Source of the DNA: G036327475 sp036327475
GTDB taxonomy: Bacteria > Pseudomonadota > Gammaproteobacteria > Enterobacterales > Enterobacteriaceae
Direction of reading: 5' to 3'
DNA: 64,000 nt
Assembly: GCF_036327475.1 (NCBI RefSeq)
Contig: NZ_CP132913.1
Coordinates: forward strand, 496,001 to 560,000
Positions 17,939 to 27,924 of this stretch are shown piece by piece. Position 1 is the first letter of the stretch; each line of letters starts with the position of its first letter. The position numbers and the translations under genes were made by a program. Under the pieces are notes generated by a model that made no database searches, was not told the origin of the DNA, and saw only the letters and a list, made by a program, of their open reading frames with translations.

Positions 17939-19162
17939 TCAGCCCAGCAAGCGCTGCACCCGCACGAGACCGGCCGCCAGACGGTCAATATCGTCGCGGT
18001 CAGTGTACATTGCAATGGACGCACGGCACATACTTGACACACGGAAATACGCCATCAGCGGCATGGCACAATGGTGACCGGTGCGGATGGCGATACCATA
18101 CTGATCAAGAAAACTGCCAACATCATAAGCATGATGCTTGCCCAAATTAAAAGCGATGACGCCGGTGCGATCGTCGGGCCCGTACAGCGTCAGGTCCGGC
18201 ACTTGCTGTAGCGCTTCGAGGGTGTAGCGCATCAGCTCATGCTCGTAGGCCTGAATATTGTTCAGCCCTACTTTCTCAACGTAGTCGATAGCGGCGCCCA
18301 GCCCCATCATCCCAGCAGTATGAGGCGAACCCGCTTCGAAACACCAGGGAGCATCATTAAAGGTGGTGCCCTCGGTCAAGCTGACAGTTCGGATCATGGA
18401 GCCACCACCTTCCCATGGAGGCATGGCATCCAGCAGCGCTTTTTTGGCGTAAAGAATACCAATGCCAGAGGGGCCGTAGAGTTTGTGCCCAGAGAATACA
18501 TAAAAATTGCAGTCCAGCTCCTGCACGTCCACCTTCTGATGCATAATGCCCTGCGCGCCGTCGAGCAACACCACCGCGTCGCTCGCCGCGCGCACCTGGG
18601 CGATGAGCTCTGGCAGCGGATTGCGGGTGCCGAGCACATTTGATACCTGGGTGACGGCGAACAAACGGGTACGCTCATCAATCAATGCCGGCAGTCTGGC
18701 AATGTCGAGGGTACCGTCTGGCAGCAGCGGGAGGTAGCGCAGCGACAACTGCTTTTCCTCGGCGAGCATTTGCCAGGGAACAATATTGGCGTGATGTTCC
18801 ATCTCGGTGATGACAATATTGTCGCCGGACCGCAGATTGTGCCGCCCCCAGCTGTTGGCCACCAGATTGATGCCCTCGGTAGTGCCTTTGACGAAAACAA
18901 TTTCGTCCGCAAGCGCCGCGTTAATAAAACACGCCACCCGTTGTCGCACGTTCTCCATACGGGTTGTGGCTTCACTGCTTAGTGTGTGAGTACCGCGGTG
19001 TACCGCAGCATATCCCTGGCGATAGTAGTCGCTTTCACAATCGATGACGGCGTTAGGCTTTTGTGCACTCGCCGCGCTGTCGAGATAGCTCAGCGGCCGG
19101 CCGTTCACCTGCCGTGCTAGAATAGGGAAATCAGACCGGATTCGCGCAATGGGATAGGTCAT
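17939..19162 (-). CDS. sufS: Cysteine desulfurase SufS
   Basis: PLP-dependent group II cysteine desulfurase; mobilises sulfur for Fe-S clusters under stress. 407 residues. The PLP lysine lies in FSGHKLYGPSG (about residue 227) and the catalytic cysteine in MCRASIAMY (about 365). The HHANIVPWQ and TGHHCAMPLM segments are conserved. It overlaps the end of sufD by a few bases, indicating translational coupling. Intact. Confidence 0.97.
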   Translation of the reverse strand: MTYPIARIRSDFPILARQVNGRPLSYLDSAASAQKPNAVIDCESDYYRQGYAAVHRGTHTLSSEATTRMENVRQRVACFINAALADEIVFVKGTTEGINLVANSWGRHNLRSGDNIVITEMEHHANIVPWQMLAEEKQLSLRYLPLLPDGTLDIARLPALIDERTRLFAVTQVSNVLGTRNPLPELIAQVRAASDAVVLLDGAQGIMHQKVDVQELDCNFYVFSGHKLYGPSGIGILYAKKALLDAMPPWEGGGSMIRTVSLTEGTTFNDAPWCFEAGSPHTAGMMGLGAAIDYVEKVGLNNIQAYEHELMRYTLEALQQVPDLTLYGPDDRTGVIAFNLGKHHAYDVGSFLDQYGIAIRTGHHCAMPLMAYFRVSSMCRASIAMYTDRDDIDRLAAGLVRVQRLLG

Positions 19163-20442
19163 ACCCCTCCCTGTAAAGCATTGGCGATACGCGCCAGCAC
19201 TATGTCACGCACCCCGTCGTGGCCAATCGCTTCCGTCACTTCCCCAGCGAAAGCATAGATTATCATTTGCTTGGCGTCCTCGTGAGTGATACCGCGCGAA
19301 CGCAGATAGAACATCTGTTCTTCGTCGATCCGGCCGACGGTTGCGCCGTGGCTGCATTTCACATCATCGGCGTAAATTTCCAGCTGAGGTTTCGCATCCA
19401 CCTCGGTCAGACGGTCGAGCAACAGATTATTATTGATCATCTGACTGTCGGTCTTGAACGCATGTTTCGCCACCTTAATCAGGCCACTGAAGACGCCTTT
19501 ACCGCGATCGCTGACGATCACCTTATGCAACTGGCGGCTCAAGCAGTAACCTTTATTGTGTTCAAGGTAGGTGCGAGTGTCGCTGACATCCTGCCCCGAC
19601 GGCAGCAGCAAGCTGTTGATCGCCAAATCGGACCCTTCGCCATTCAGCTGCGCGCTGGTCTGATGCCGGGTCAAGCCGGCGCCGAGAATAAACGTACTGC
19701 TGCGTACCACTGCATCGCGGCCCACGCTAATATCGTTATGGCCGAAGTGGTAGCTGGCGCTGCTTTCAAAGGTTAGTTTGATATGGCTTAGGTGCGCATT
19801 GTCGCTGACTACCATGGAGGTGCGCGCGCCGCTGAAATGGCCTCGGGCGCCCATGCTGGCGAAATGTTCAATCACCTGGCCCTGCGCGCTGGCCTCGATA
19901 TCGAGATGGTGGCGATAGTGCAGTGTATTCAGCGTTTCCTGATACTCACTACCTTGGCTAATGTGCAGCAAATACAACGGGCGTGCCGCCGCTTTGCCAG
20001 CCGGCAGGCGAATTCGGGTGGTTTCCTGGCTCAGACTTTCAGTCAAGTGCAAGAACATCTCCGGCTGGATCGGCGCGGGAAGAGACCCCCTTGCGGCACC
20101 TTGCTCCACCTCGACATGCCACAGGCCGGTATCGCTGTCGCTCAGCGCCGGAGCGAAACGGCCATCCACAAATACCAGACGGCAAGCGTCCAGGACTAGG
20201 CTCAGCGCATCGCGGTCAGCGGTGGAAACCGCGCGGGTGGCGGCGGGAGCAAAACGATGCGCCAACAGTCCATCTAGCGGGGTGTACTTCCAATGTTCGT
20301 GTTGGCGGGTGGGCAGCCCCAGGCGTTCAACGCCCTGCCAATGGGTATAGGCCTCGGCAGAGCGCGCCGCGCTCTGGCTGGAAAACAATTGGCGCCACTG
20401 TGTCAGCGCACAGGCATTACTGTTGTTCGATAAGCCAGGCAT
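19159..20442 (-). CDS. sufD: Fe-S scaffold component SufD
   Basis: Partner of SufB and SufC in the SufBC2D scaffold, needed for iron acquisition. 427 residues from the ATG at 20442 (MPGLSNNSNA), matching the E. coli start MAGLPNSSNA; an ATG 15 bases upstream is also in frame. The C-terminal beta-helix core DDVKCSHGATVGRIDEEQ is well conserved. Its 5' end overlaps the sufC 3' end. Intact. Confidence 0.95.
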   Translation of the reverse strand: MPGLSNNSNACALTQWRQLFSSQSAARSAEAYTHWQGVERLGLPTRQHEHWKYTPLDGLLAHRFAPAATRAVSTADRDALSLVLDACRLVFVDGRFAPALSDSDTGLWHVEVEQGAARGSLPAPIQPEMFLHLTESLSQETTRIRLPAGKAAARPLYLLHISQGSEYQETLNTLHYRHHLDIEASAQGQVIEHFASMGARGHFSGARTSMVVSDNAHLSHIKLTFESSASYHFGHNDISVGRDAVVRSSTFILGAGLTRHQTSAQLNGEGSDLAINSLLLPSGQDVSDTRTYLEHNKGYCLSRQLHKVIVSDRGKGVFSGLIKVAKHAFKTDSQMINNNLLLDRLTEVDAKPQLEIYADDVKCSHGATVGRIDEEQMFYLRSRGITHEDAKQMIIYAFAGEVTEAIGHDGVRDIVLARIANALQGGV

Positions 20443-21163
20443 AGCCTTGCTCCTCAAGCTGTTTTACCAGGGAAAAATCACCGGATTTCAAAATGCGGCC
20501 CTGATACAGCACATGAACGCGGTCAGGTTGGATGTAGTCCAAAATACGCTGATAATGTGTGACGATGATAAAGGAGCGTTTACCGTTACGCAAGGTATTG
20601 ACGCCATGGGCGACAATTTTCAGCGCATCAATGTCCAGACCGGAATCGGTTTCGTCCAGAATGCACAAATCTGGCTCCAGAGCTGCCATTTGCAAAATAT
20701 CATTACGTTTTTTCTCGCCGCCGGAAAAGCCCACGTTAACCGACCGGGTTAGCAGGTCGGCCGGCATTTTCAGCAGTTCAATCTTGGCTTCGATGAAATC
20801 GGCGAAATCGAAGCGGTCCAGCGGCGGCTGCTCACGATATTTACGCACGGCATTCACCGCCGTTTGCAGAAAAAGCTGGTTGCTGACCCCCGGGATTTCC
20901 ACCGGGTATTGAAACGCCATGAATACGCCTTCCCCGGCGCGCTCTTCCGGCTCCAGCGCCAGCAAATCACGGCTTTTGAACAAGATCTCACCGGCGGTGA
21001 CGCCATAGTCTTCGCGCCCGGCAAGCGTCGCAGACAGGGTACTTTTCCCAGAGCCGTTCGGGCCCATGATAGCATGAACCTCACCGGGTTTTACTTCCAG
21101 ACTCAGTCCCTTGAGAATGGCCTTGTCTTCCACGCTGACGTTCAATTCTTTAATCGATAACAT
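20417..21163 (-). CDS. sufC: Suf Fe-S assembly ATPase SufC
   Basis: ABC-type ATPase powering the SufBCD scaffold, cytosolic. 248 residues from the ATG at 21163 (MLSIKELNV), preceded by AAAGGA. Walker A GPNGSGKST, signature FSGGEKKRND, Walker B LCILDETDSGLD and the H-loop VTHYQ are all present. The frame stays open 52 codons further upstream across the sufB end; this has no homology and is not part of the gene. Confidence 0.97.
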   Translation of the reverse strand: MLSIKELNVSVEDKAILKGLSLEVKPGEVHAIMGPNGSGKSTLSATLAGREDYGVTAGEILFKSRDLLALEPEERAGEGVFMAFQYPVEIPGVSNQLFLQTAVNAVRKYREQPPLDRFDFADFIEAKIELLKMPADLLTRSVNVGFSGGEKKRNDILQMAALEPDLCILDETDSGLDIDALKIVAHGVNTLRNGKRSFIIVTHYQRILDYIQPDRVHVLYQGRILKSGDFSLVKQLEEQGYAWLIEQQ

Positions 21164-21221
21164 GATATTTCCTTTACCCGGCTTGTTGCTGCATCTGGGC
21201 AGCAAATGCAGTAGCGAGGCC

Positions 21222-22727
21222 TCAGCCCACGCTGTGCTTAAGGCTGATAGCCAGTAATTTTTGTGCTTCCACGGCAAACTCCAGCGGCAGTTCGGAGAAC
21301 ACGTCTTTGCAAAAGCCATTAACGATCATCGAAATCGCATCATCTTCGCTGATGCCGCGCTGGTGGCAGTAAAACAGCTGATTCTCGCCAATACGCGAGG
21401 TGGTGGCCTCGTGCTCCAACTGGGCGGTGTTATTACGCGCCTCCACATAAGGGAACGTGTGGGCGCCACATTCGCTGCCGATAAGCATGGAGTCACACTG
21501 GGTAAAATTACGCGCGTTAGTGGCGGTTGGCATTATCTTCACCAGCCCGCGATAGGTGTTTTCACTCTGACCAGCCGAAATTCCCTTTGAAATAATCGTG
21601 GAGCGGGTATTCTTACCGATGTGGATCATCTTGGTGCCGGTATCCGCTTGCTGATGTCCGTTGGTCAGCGCCACAGAGAAAAATTCCCCCACCGAATTGT
21701 CGCCGCGCAGAATCACACTCGGGTATTTCCAGGTAATGGCCGAGCCGGTTTCGGATTGCGTCCAGGACATTTTAGCGTTTTCGCCCGCGCACAGCGCGCG
21801 CTTGGTGACAAAGTTGAGGATCCCACCCTCGGCATCGCTGCCTGCAAACCAGTTTTGCACTGTAGAATACTTCACTTCCGCATCTTTCAGCACGATAACT
21901 TCCACTACGGCCGCATGCAGCTGGTAGCTGTCGCGTACCGGCGCCGAGCAGCCTTCGATGTAACTAACATAGCTACCTTCATCGGCGATAAGAATGGTAC
22001 GTTCAAACTGACCGGTTTTGGCGGCATTAATGCGGAAATAGGTCGACAGCTCCATTGGACAGCGCACGCCTTTCGGCACATAAACGAAAGTGCCGTCAGA
22101 GGCGACCGCCGAATTGAGTGCGGCGAAGAAGTTATCGTTGATCGGCACCACGCTACCCAGATATTGGTGCACCAATTCCGGGTGTTCATGAATCGCTTCG
22201 CCAAAGGAGCAGAAAATAATGCCCTGCTCCGCCAACTTATGACGATAGGTGGTAGAAACCGATACCGAATCGAAAATGGCATCCACCGCGACCTCGCTAC
22301 CCTCGCGCACCGGCACACCAAGTTGGTTGAACGCTTGTTCCACTTCATCAGTCAGATAGTTCTTCGCCCTTTCCGCCCAAGATTGCTGTGCTGCGCCGGG
22401 CTGCGACCCACAGGTATCGTCACAGGCGCCGCAGGATGGTGCGGAGTAGTAGCTGTAATCGTTATAGTTGAGCGGCTTATAGTAGGCTTTCAGCCAGTGC
22501 GGTTCGTCCATTTCCAACCAGGCGCGATAGGCATTAAGACGAAATTCCAGCATCCACTCAGGTTCATCGCGTTTCGCCGAGATGGCGCGCACCACGTCTT
22601 CGCTGATGCCGTGCGCTAGCTCTTCGGTTGCCAGTTGGGTAAAGAAGCCTTCTTTATATCGCTTGCTTTTCATCCGGGGTTGAGTTATGTCAATCGCCTC
22701 AGGGGTGTGAGTATTGATTCGTACCAT
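21222..22727 (-). CDS. sufB: Fe-S scaffold component SufB
   Basis: Scaffold on which the nascent cluster forms. 501 residues against 495 in E. coli; the first 20 residues are divergent, the rest is colinear. The SAPSCGACDDTC segment, the sulfur-transfer region YIEGCSAPV and the cysteine in NFTQCDSML are present. A long open frame on the opposite strand (21621-22619) is a reading shadow. Second gene of the operon, 13 bases from sufA. Confidence 0.96.
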   Translation of the reverse strand: MVRINTHTPEAIDITQPRMKSKRYKEGFFTQLATEELAHGISEDVVRAISAKRDEPEWMLEFRLNAYRAWLEMDEPHWLKAYYKPLNYNDYSYYSAPSCGACDDTCGSQPGAAQQSWAERAKNYLTDEVEQAFNQLGVPVREGSEVAVDAIFDSVSVSTTYRHKLAEQGIIFCSFGEAIHEHPELVHQYLGSVVPINDNFFAALNSAVASDGTFVYVPKGVRCPMELSTYFRINAAKTGQFERTILIADEGSYVSYIEGCSAPVRDSYQLHAAVVEVIVLKDAEVKYSTVQNWFAGSDAEGGILNFVTKRALCAGENAKMSWTQSETGSAITWKYPSVILRGDNSVGEFFSVALTNGHQQADTGTKMIHIGKNTRSTIISKGISAGQSENTYRGLVKIMPTATNARNFTQCDSMLIGSECGAHTFPYVEARNNTAQLEHEATTSRIGENQLFYCHQRGISEDDAISMIVNGFCKDVFSELPLEFAVEAQKLLAISLKHSVG

Positions 22728-22740
22728 GATGATTCATCGC

Positions 22741-23115
22741 TCAAAGGCCAAAACTTTCGCCACACCCGCAGGCGTGCTGAGCTTTGGGATTGTGAAATTT
22801 AAATACGTGATTCAGGCCTTCCTGAACATAGTCCAGTTCCGTGCCGTCTATGAAAGGCATCGCTTTCAGCGGCACATATAATTTGACGCCGCCATGCTCG
22901 TAAATCCGGTCGCTGCCTTCAGACTGCGTGGCCTTTTCCACCACATAGCCGAAGCCCGCGCAGCCGGACTGTTTCACGCTTAGCCGCAACCCCAGCATGG
23001 CAGGGTCGTTTTCCACCAAGCGCTGGATCTGATGGGCGGCGGAATCGGTTATCGTCAGGCCGCGCCAGATATTCCCCTCAAGGGAGAACGTCTCAACCTT
23101 GTTGTCTACTTGCAT
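22741..23115 (-). CDS. sufA: A-type Fe-S carrier SufA
   Basis: Carries clusters from SufBCD to apoproteins. 124 residues (E. coli 122). The three ligand cysteines are present in KQSGCAGFGY and CGCGESFGL. First gene of sufABCDSE. Control in E. coli is by Fur, OxyR, IscR and IHF; the upstream DNA (23116-23290) is AT-rich, but I could not assign operators with confidence. Confidence 0.96.
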   Translation of the reverse strand: MQVDNKVETFSLEGNIWRGLTITDSAAHQIQRLVENDPAMLGLRLSVKQSGCAGFGYVVEKATQSEGSDRIYEHGGVKLYVPLKAMPFIDGTELDYVQEGLNHVFKFHNPKAQHACGCGESFGL

Positions 23116-23710
23116 CAGATTTACCTCATGACGTTACAGGGTGATACTCGGAAAACCCGCCTATGTTAAAGAGTTATATTCTCTCAACCTTGGCCTTTAT
23201 AGTGGAATAGGTAGTTTTACAGAAGAGGGAAGCAACTACCGCCGGTAAATGCTGCCTCGTCCGCTATTCCCTAATTTATATATGGCTATTTAAAAGAATA
23301 GACTATTTCTAGTACTAAAACTTTCTACGTGACTAAAGCGAATATTCATAAAATAAACTATTTTAAAAGGTGAAAAAATAATTCGTCATTTTCGCTCAGA
23401 AAATAGCGTCGGTGACACCCTATTAATTACCGCACCTTTATGGTTTTCTCTGCGTCAATTATATCATAAAAGCATCGCCAGCGCGCATTCTCGTTGCGGC
23501 ACGGGCGACAACGCCCTCTGCGCTACAACGAATACGATGACCACCCTTTGGAACACCCTCACCGGCGCCAGGATAACCCGGCCGGCGTTAGTGTAAGCAC
23601 AAGTCCTTCACACCGGTGCGCAGACATTTTGCCTCCCCTTGCATTTTGCCTCCCCTTGACGTAGGCAAGCGCTATGCTGTAGTCCTGGTTGTTTCCTACT
23701 GGATCCTGCT
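23116..23710. other. suf promoter region and non-coding gap
   Basis: The first 200 bases upstream of sufA are AT-rich and must contain the suf promoter on the minus strand. 23290-23710 shows no gene on either strand. It includes a 17-bp tandem duplication (23625-23658). Confidence 0.5.
23625..23658 (+). repeat. 17-bp perfect tandem duplication
   Basis: CATTTTGCCTCCCCTTG occurs twice head-to-tail in non-coding DNA upstream of the MFS pseudogene. Confidence 0.92.
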
Positions 23711-24365
23711 ATGCCCACGTCAGACCGCCACGCCGCGTCCCTGACGGCACAAAAGTTGAATAAGCGCAATTATCCACATCGTTTTTTCATCTTTATTTAT
23801 TATTTAACCATTGACATCCCTCTGACAATTTTGTCGGAGTTCACCCACACAACCTTAGGGTTCAGTCCGCTGACAGCCGGTATTGACATCAGCTTGCAGT
23901 AGCACGCTGGCCAGCCGCTCTATGCCGGCCACTACGCCGACCCTGCTGTGGGCGAAGAAAGTGCTATCTGTTGACCCGCCCTATCAGCGTTGAGCACTAA
24001 ACCTAGGCTGCTTTTGGCTGGCCGCTGCTTGGCATGGGCGAAAGCTTCGCCAGCACTGGCCCCATGCTGTGAGGATTGGCGCGATAGGCCAGCGACATAC
24101 CGACCGGCTTATCTCCTGGAGCGGCGTGGCCACCTACGGCGCCATCGCCATTGGTGCACCGCTGGGCGTGTTTCTCAATAGCCTCGGCGGCCTAGCGCTG
24201 GCAGGCGGTTTTATCTTGTTGTCAAGCGTTCGCGCCTAGGGGTCGCATTGCGCCACCCGCGGTGAGCGGCTGGGTTGCTGTGGGCAGCGTCGGCTTTTCG
24301 CTGGTGTTTTCGGCCCCTAGGGTGGAAGCAATGAAAAAGCAAGCGGAGCAGATACGGTAATCCTG
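23711..24365 (+). pseudogene. MFS transporter (YhhS-like), decayed
   Basis: Starts as MPTSDRHAASLTAQK, then FIYYLTIDIPLTILSEFTHTTLGFSPLTAGIDISLQ in two overlapping stretches followed by a stop. Later frames show HAGQPLYAGHYAD, ISWSGVATYGAIAIGAPLGVFL and GFSLVFSAPRVEAMKK. This order matches YhhS/YfcJ-type drug or arabinose exporters of the major facilitator superfamily. At least half the protein is missing. It converges on the menI remnant. Confidence 0.72.
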
Positions 24366-24390
24366 GTGCCGGCGCGGCATCAACCGCTTT

Positions 24391-24818
24391 ACCCATCCAG
24401 CACGGCGGTGGTCAGACTGGAGAGGCAGGTAAACGCGCCGTCTCGTCATAGATGTGAATACCCCGATGTGAATACCCCATACATGACGCGTGCGGCCGAG
24501 ATAAAATGGGCGGCACACCGCGCACACCAAGCTATCATGCATGCTATGCAAATGGTTGGCGTTGATATCAAGGCCCACGATTCGCTGTTCTCCACGGGCG
24601 CAAAGATAGCCGGCAGCAGCGGATCCCACCGTTTCCGCCAACACCACCGAGGCACTTCCGTAGAGTACGCCGGAAGGCTGGCGCGTGTGTTCATCTAACA
24701 GCATTCGCCCCCAGTTCGTCCTCCTCCAGTCGGGCGTAGCGAAGGCACAGATAGGCAATCATACAACCTGCGCCATCTGATTGAGTCTTTCCAGCGACGG
24801 CGTACGTATCCAAATCAT
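24391..24818 (-). pseudogene. menI: DHNA-CoA/acyl-CoA thioesterase remnant
   Basis: Hotdog-fold thioesterase (YdiI) of menaquinone synthesis. MIWIRTPSLERLNQMAQ from the ATG at 24818 is followed by a stop; the central GVLYGSASVVLAETVGSAAAG and IVGLDINANHLHS and the end CLSSLTTAVLDG match the family. A frameshift in the first third and another near the end break it. The start overlaps the end of the ydiJ remnant, as expected for the ydiJ-ydiI pair. Confidence 0.85.
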
Positions 24819-26960
24819 GCGATAACCTCCAAAAGCGCCTGCAGCGGATGGCAGATACCTTCACCCTCGATACGCGACCTGACTGCGACAGGAATAACCA
24901 GCTGCCAGGCAGCGGCCGCGCGGCTGCTATGCAAGTTGCTGTTAGCATGATGGCGCATAATACCCCCCGCGAATGGGCGTAATTCGCGCCTTCGCGTCCA
25001 TAGGTGCCAGCCATGCCGCAGCAGCCAGCGCTGAGTAGGGGAAAGCCATTCATGCGCCATTGAACCTGGAAATCCACGCGTGCGGCGCCGAGCGATAACA
25101 CAGCACCAGCGCCGAATCGACACCACCATCAGCAACTACAATCCCGCGCGATGCGGTTGAGAAAATCGGCGGTGCGTTGGGCGGTCCGCGTGAAACGGCG
25201 TCAAACCTTTGGTATGTTGCGCTTTCCAGTTGGGGAAAACGATACTGGTATACGGCCCAGTATAACCGCCAGGCGGACAAAACCGCCATCACGCGCGCGT
25301 CATAATGCTGGAATGCTGGTAAGCCGGTAGCTGGTAAACGGATCCTGAAGAACGGATCCTGAACGATAAGCACGCGTGCCTGGCGCTGCTCAACGCTCAT
25401 GGGCTCCAACTGCTCAAGCATCGGGGCCGTGGCGAGCATGTCTGCCGCCTGACGATACAGTGAGGGCTACGACAATGGGGGCTACGACAGTAGCGGCACA
25501 TCCACCATCCCCACGACCCGTTCGCAAAGAGTGTGCAGCAACGGCCAGCCCAAACATCGCCGGCGCCCGAGCCATGACCGGGGCGTACCCTTCCCACCCT
25601 GGTCACCAGGTAACCGCGCACCGAGCGCAGATACCAGCTATGGTAAAGCTGCAGGAAGCAAACGCGAAAGCCCAGCACATCGATTTTAATGAAACGGGCT
25701 TAAGTACGCTTTACAGGCTAGACAGGCGGACATTGTCGTTTCACCGCGTGGAAAAAAATCGCACCCACCGCACCTCGTCGTTAAATCATAGCCTGTTGCC
25801 GTTACAGTCCATTGCGCCGTACACCGCCACCAGAATCTGCCGATCGAAGGCGCCGCATTTGAGGCGTCCACAGTCAAATGCGGCGCATCGATTGCCAGTC
25901 GCCGGGCAGATTTTACCGGGATTCAGCTGGTTGTCGAGATCGAACACCGTTTTAACGTGGCGCGGCTCATGGTAGAGCTCGTCGCCAAAACACTGGGCTG
26001 TACTCGGCGTGCAATCCCTTGCCATGCTCCGTTCAGCAGGCTGCCATATTTGGCGGTCAGCGCCACAATGCGATCGGAAAGCCGTTTCATAAGCATTCTT
26101 GTACCGGATCGCACATATCCAGCACCGGACGTATATGCAGTACGCCGGCGCCACATGGCCGTGAACATGCCGTAATTGAGCTGATGGCTATATAATCCGC
26201 CAAGATGTCGGGTCGGTACACAGGCATCTTCGGCAAACGGGATAGGTTTTGCGGCACTTTTGCTATTACTGAGCAACCCTACCGCTTGCTTGTGCATAGT
26301 GTAGATACGCTCGATTTCCACGGGCTGGCAGCACAACTGGTAACCTATTACGCCAGCCTCACCGGCAGCCATGAGAGATTTCCAGTCTTACGCACAGCGT
26401 CATCAGTTGCCCGTTTATATTGGAGCACGATCGTCACCGGCGAACTCGACGATATTAAGCTCTTGCGTCGTGTGGCCGCGGGCACATCTCCGATAAGTTC
26501 ACGTACAGAGTCCTAGACAAATATTTTCTCGGGCCAAATTAAGCATCTTGGAATCGATGATTTTCACCGACAACACTGGCGCGCTTCCAGAATAAACGGC
26601 GGAATCGAAATAATCGTATTTGACGTTCACCAAGCGGGCACCTGCGGCAGAGGGGTGATATCAAGTATCGGGTCGGTGATGCATGCTAATATGCTCTCGG
26701 AGCCGGTAAGGATATGCGTGAGATCAAAAGAAAGTATGTGAATCATCGCTGAACACATGGCGTAAATCGTAGCCGCTCAAAAAACGGTTAAGATCCGAAA
26801 ACTTTTCGACGATCAGCCACGCTTTGCCGGTAATGCTCGAATACCGTGCCATAAATGTCGCCGAGGCAGTCTGGCTCGGCCGCCAGCGCCTGCGCCGCCA
26901 CGAACGGCATCGCGCGGGTATCAACACGAGATGGTGGTAATAGCGACCTGGTCGCTGCTC
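24812..26960 (-). pseudogene. ydiJ: Large FAD/Fe-S oxidoreductase YdiJ, decayed
   Basis: A 1,018-residue FAD-linked and Fe-S dehydrogenase in E. coli (D-2-hydroxyglutarate dehydrogenase type). In order from 26927: DLNRFLSGYDLRHVF, EAGVIGYQLC, AAKPIPFAEDACVP, VALTAKYGSLL, NQLNPGKICPATG, SACLACKA, FLQLYHSWYLR, ARVLIVQDPF, AGCCGMAGTYGREG and GEGICHPLQALLEVIA. Dozens of frameshifts and stops lie between them. The N-terminal 190 or so residues of the FAD domain are not recognisable. One of the largest decayed genes in the window. Confidence 0.92.
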
Positions 26961-27077
26961 ATATCAGCGCAGCGACATCATAAATATAAAAATTGATAAA
27001 TCCGTTGATTGATATCGCTTGAGTGAAGAAATCGTTAATACCTGGGCGGGTAGTAGCGAATCCATTTTCGCCGATAT

Positions 27078-27540
27078 ACCCATGGCGGACAAATGGGTAA
27101 TCATCTCCAAAGGCGAGGCGTTCTCGGTCGACATCATGCATACTCAGCTGGATACCACAGCACATTTTCGGAAGCATTGTCATGATATTCTTTAAATATG
27201 GGCGCGAACATCGTGTAAGTGCACGAGCGTCGCGTTGCCTGACGACAGGCGGAAAGCCTATGGTATTCGGTTAAACCGTGACCTCGGAGGTACGGCACAT
27301 TATTGAAGAGAGCGTCAGCTTTTGTCAGGATACGGTCTGATCACTACTCATTTAAGCAAATACGATGCTCGTATCGCCACCATCGATTATACCATGGCCT
27401 ATGATAACGGTATTTCGCGGCGCAATTTGGATCAGGAGCAAATTATTTTGCTCGGGGTGTCGCGCTGCAGCAAAATACCCACCAGTCCGTATTGGCGATG
27501 CAATACGGCATTATGCACGGCATTATGCAAAATGGGCGGC
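27078..27540 (+). pseudogene. ppsR: PEP synthetase regulatory protein PpsR, decayed
   Basis: Bifunctional kinase/pyrophosphorylase controlling PEP synthase. An N-terminal piece at 27091 (ISKGEAFSVDIM) aligns with ISDGTAITAEVL; then VRHIIEESVSFCQDTV, and the best part KYDARIATIDYTMAYDNGISRRNLDQ continues into ILLGVSRC. Stops and deletions separate the blocks and the C-terminal third is gone. The target gene ppsA, adjacent in E. coli, is absent from this place. Confidence 0.82.
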
Positions 27541-27924
27541 GGCAGTCGGTTTACTCTCACCCGCACCGTCGAACGCTCTGGCGGCCTAAACGGCGGCACA
27601 GCCCTCCTCGGGTCAGCCATCGCGGCACTGAGTGAGCCTGTCGCAGATGAGTTTCGGAAACACCAACTTCTGCGCTTAAAGATTACGCTGGTGCGCAACT
27701 GACACTGCGCCGGCGCTGAACTGCTCCCGCTACGAATCCCGATTCTGTATCATGGCGATGAATGGCGCGGGAGGAAGGAGATGCCTGGATACTTATTCTT
27801 CATTAATATTCCTCATTCCTCATTAATATTCCTCATTAATGGCTGGCATAAGCGGCGCAAGCCCGCGGACCTTCGCCACCTGAAGGGCGTCCACCGAGAC
27901 GGGTCTTTGGCCTTGCACCGCTAG
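27541..27924. other. Gap ppsR-selO, no gene seen
   Basis: aroH and hemP stand here in E. coli. I recognise neither. An overlapping short repeat of about 20 bp rich in CCTCATTAATATT lies at 27796-27840. Confidence 0.45.

Noticed and set aside
19219..20444. Several long plus-strand frames opposite sufD
   Set aside because: Antisense shadows of the intact sufD gene without recognisable domains.
21164..21319. 52-residue N-terminal extension of SufC
   Set aside because: It reads through the 3' end of sufB in another frame; the ATG at 21163 has the ribosome-binding site and the family start.
21621..22619. 332-codon plus-strand open frame opposite sufB
   Set aside because: It is entirely antisense to the well-conserved sufB and has no ribosome-binding site or homology; a shadow of GC-rich codon usage.
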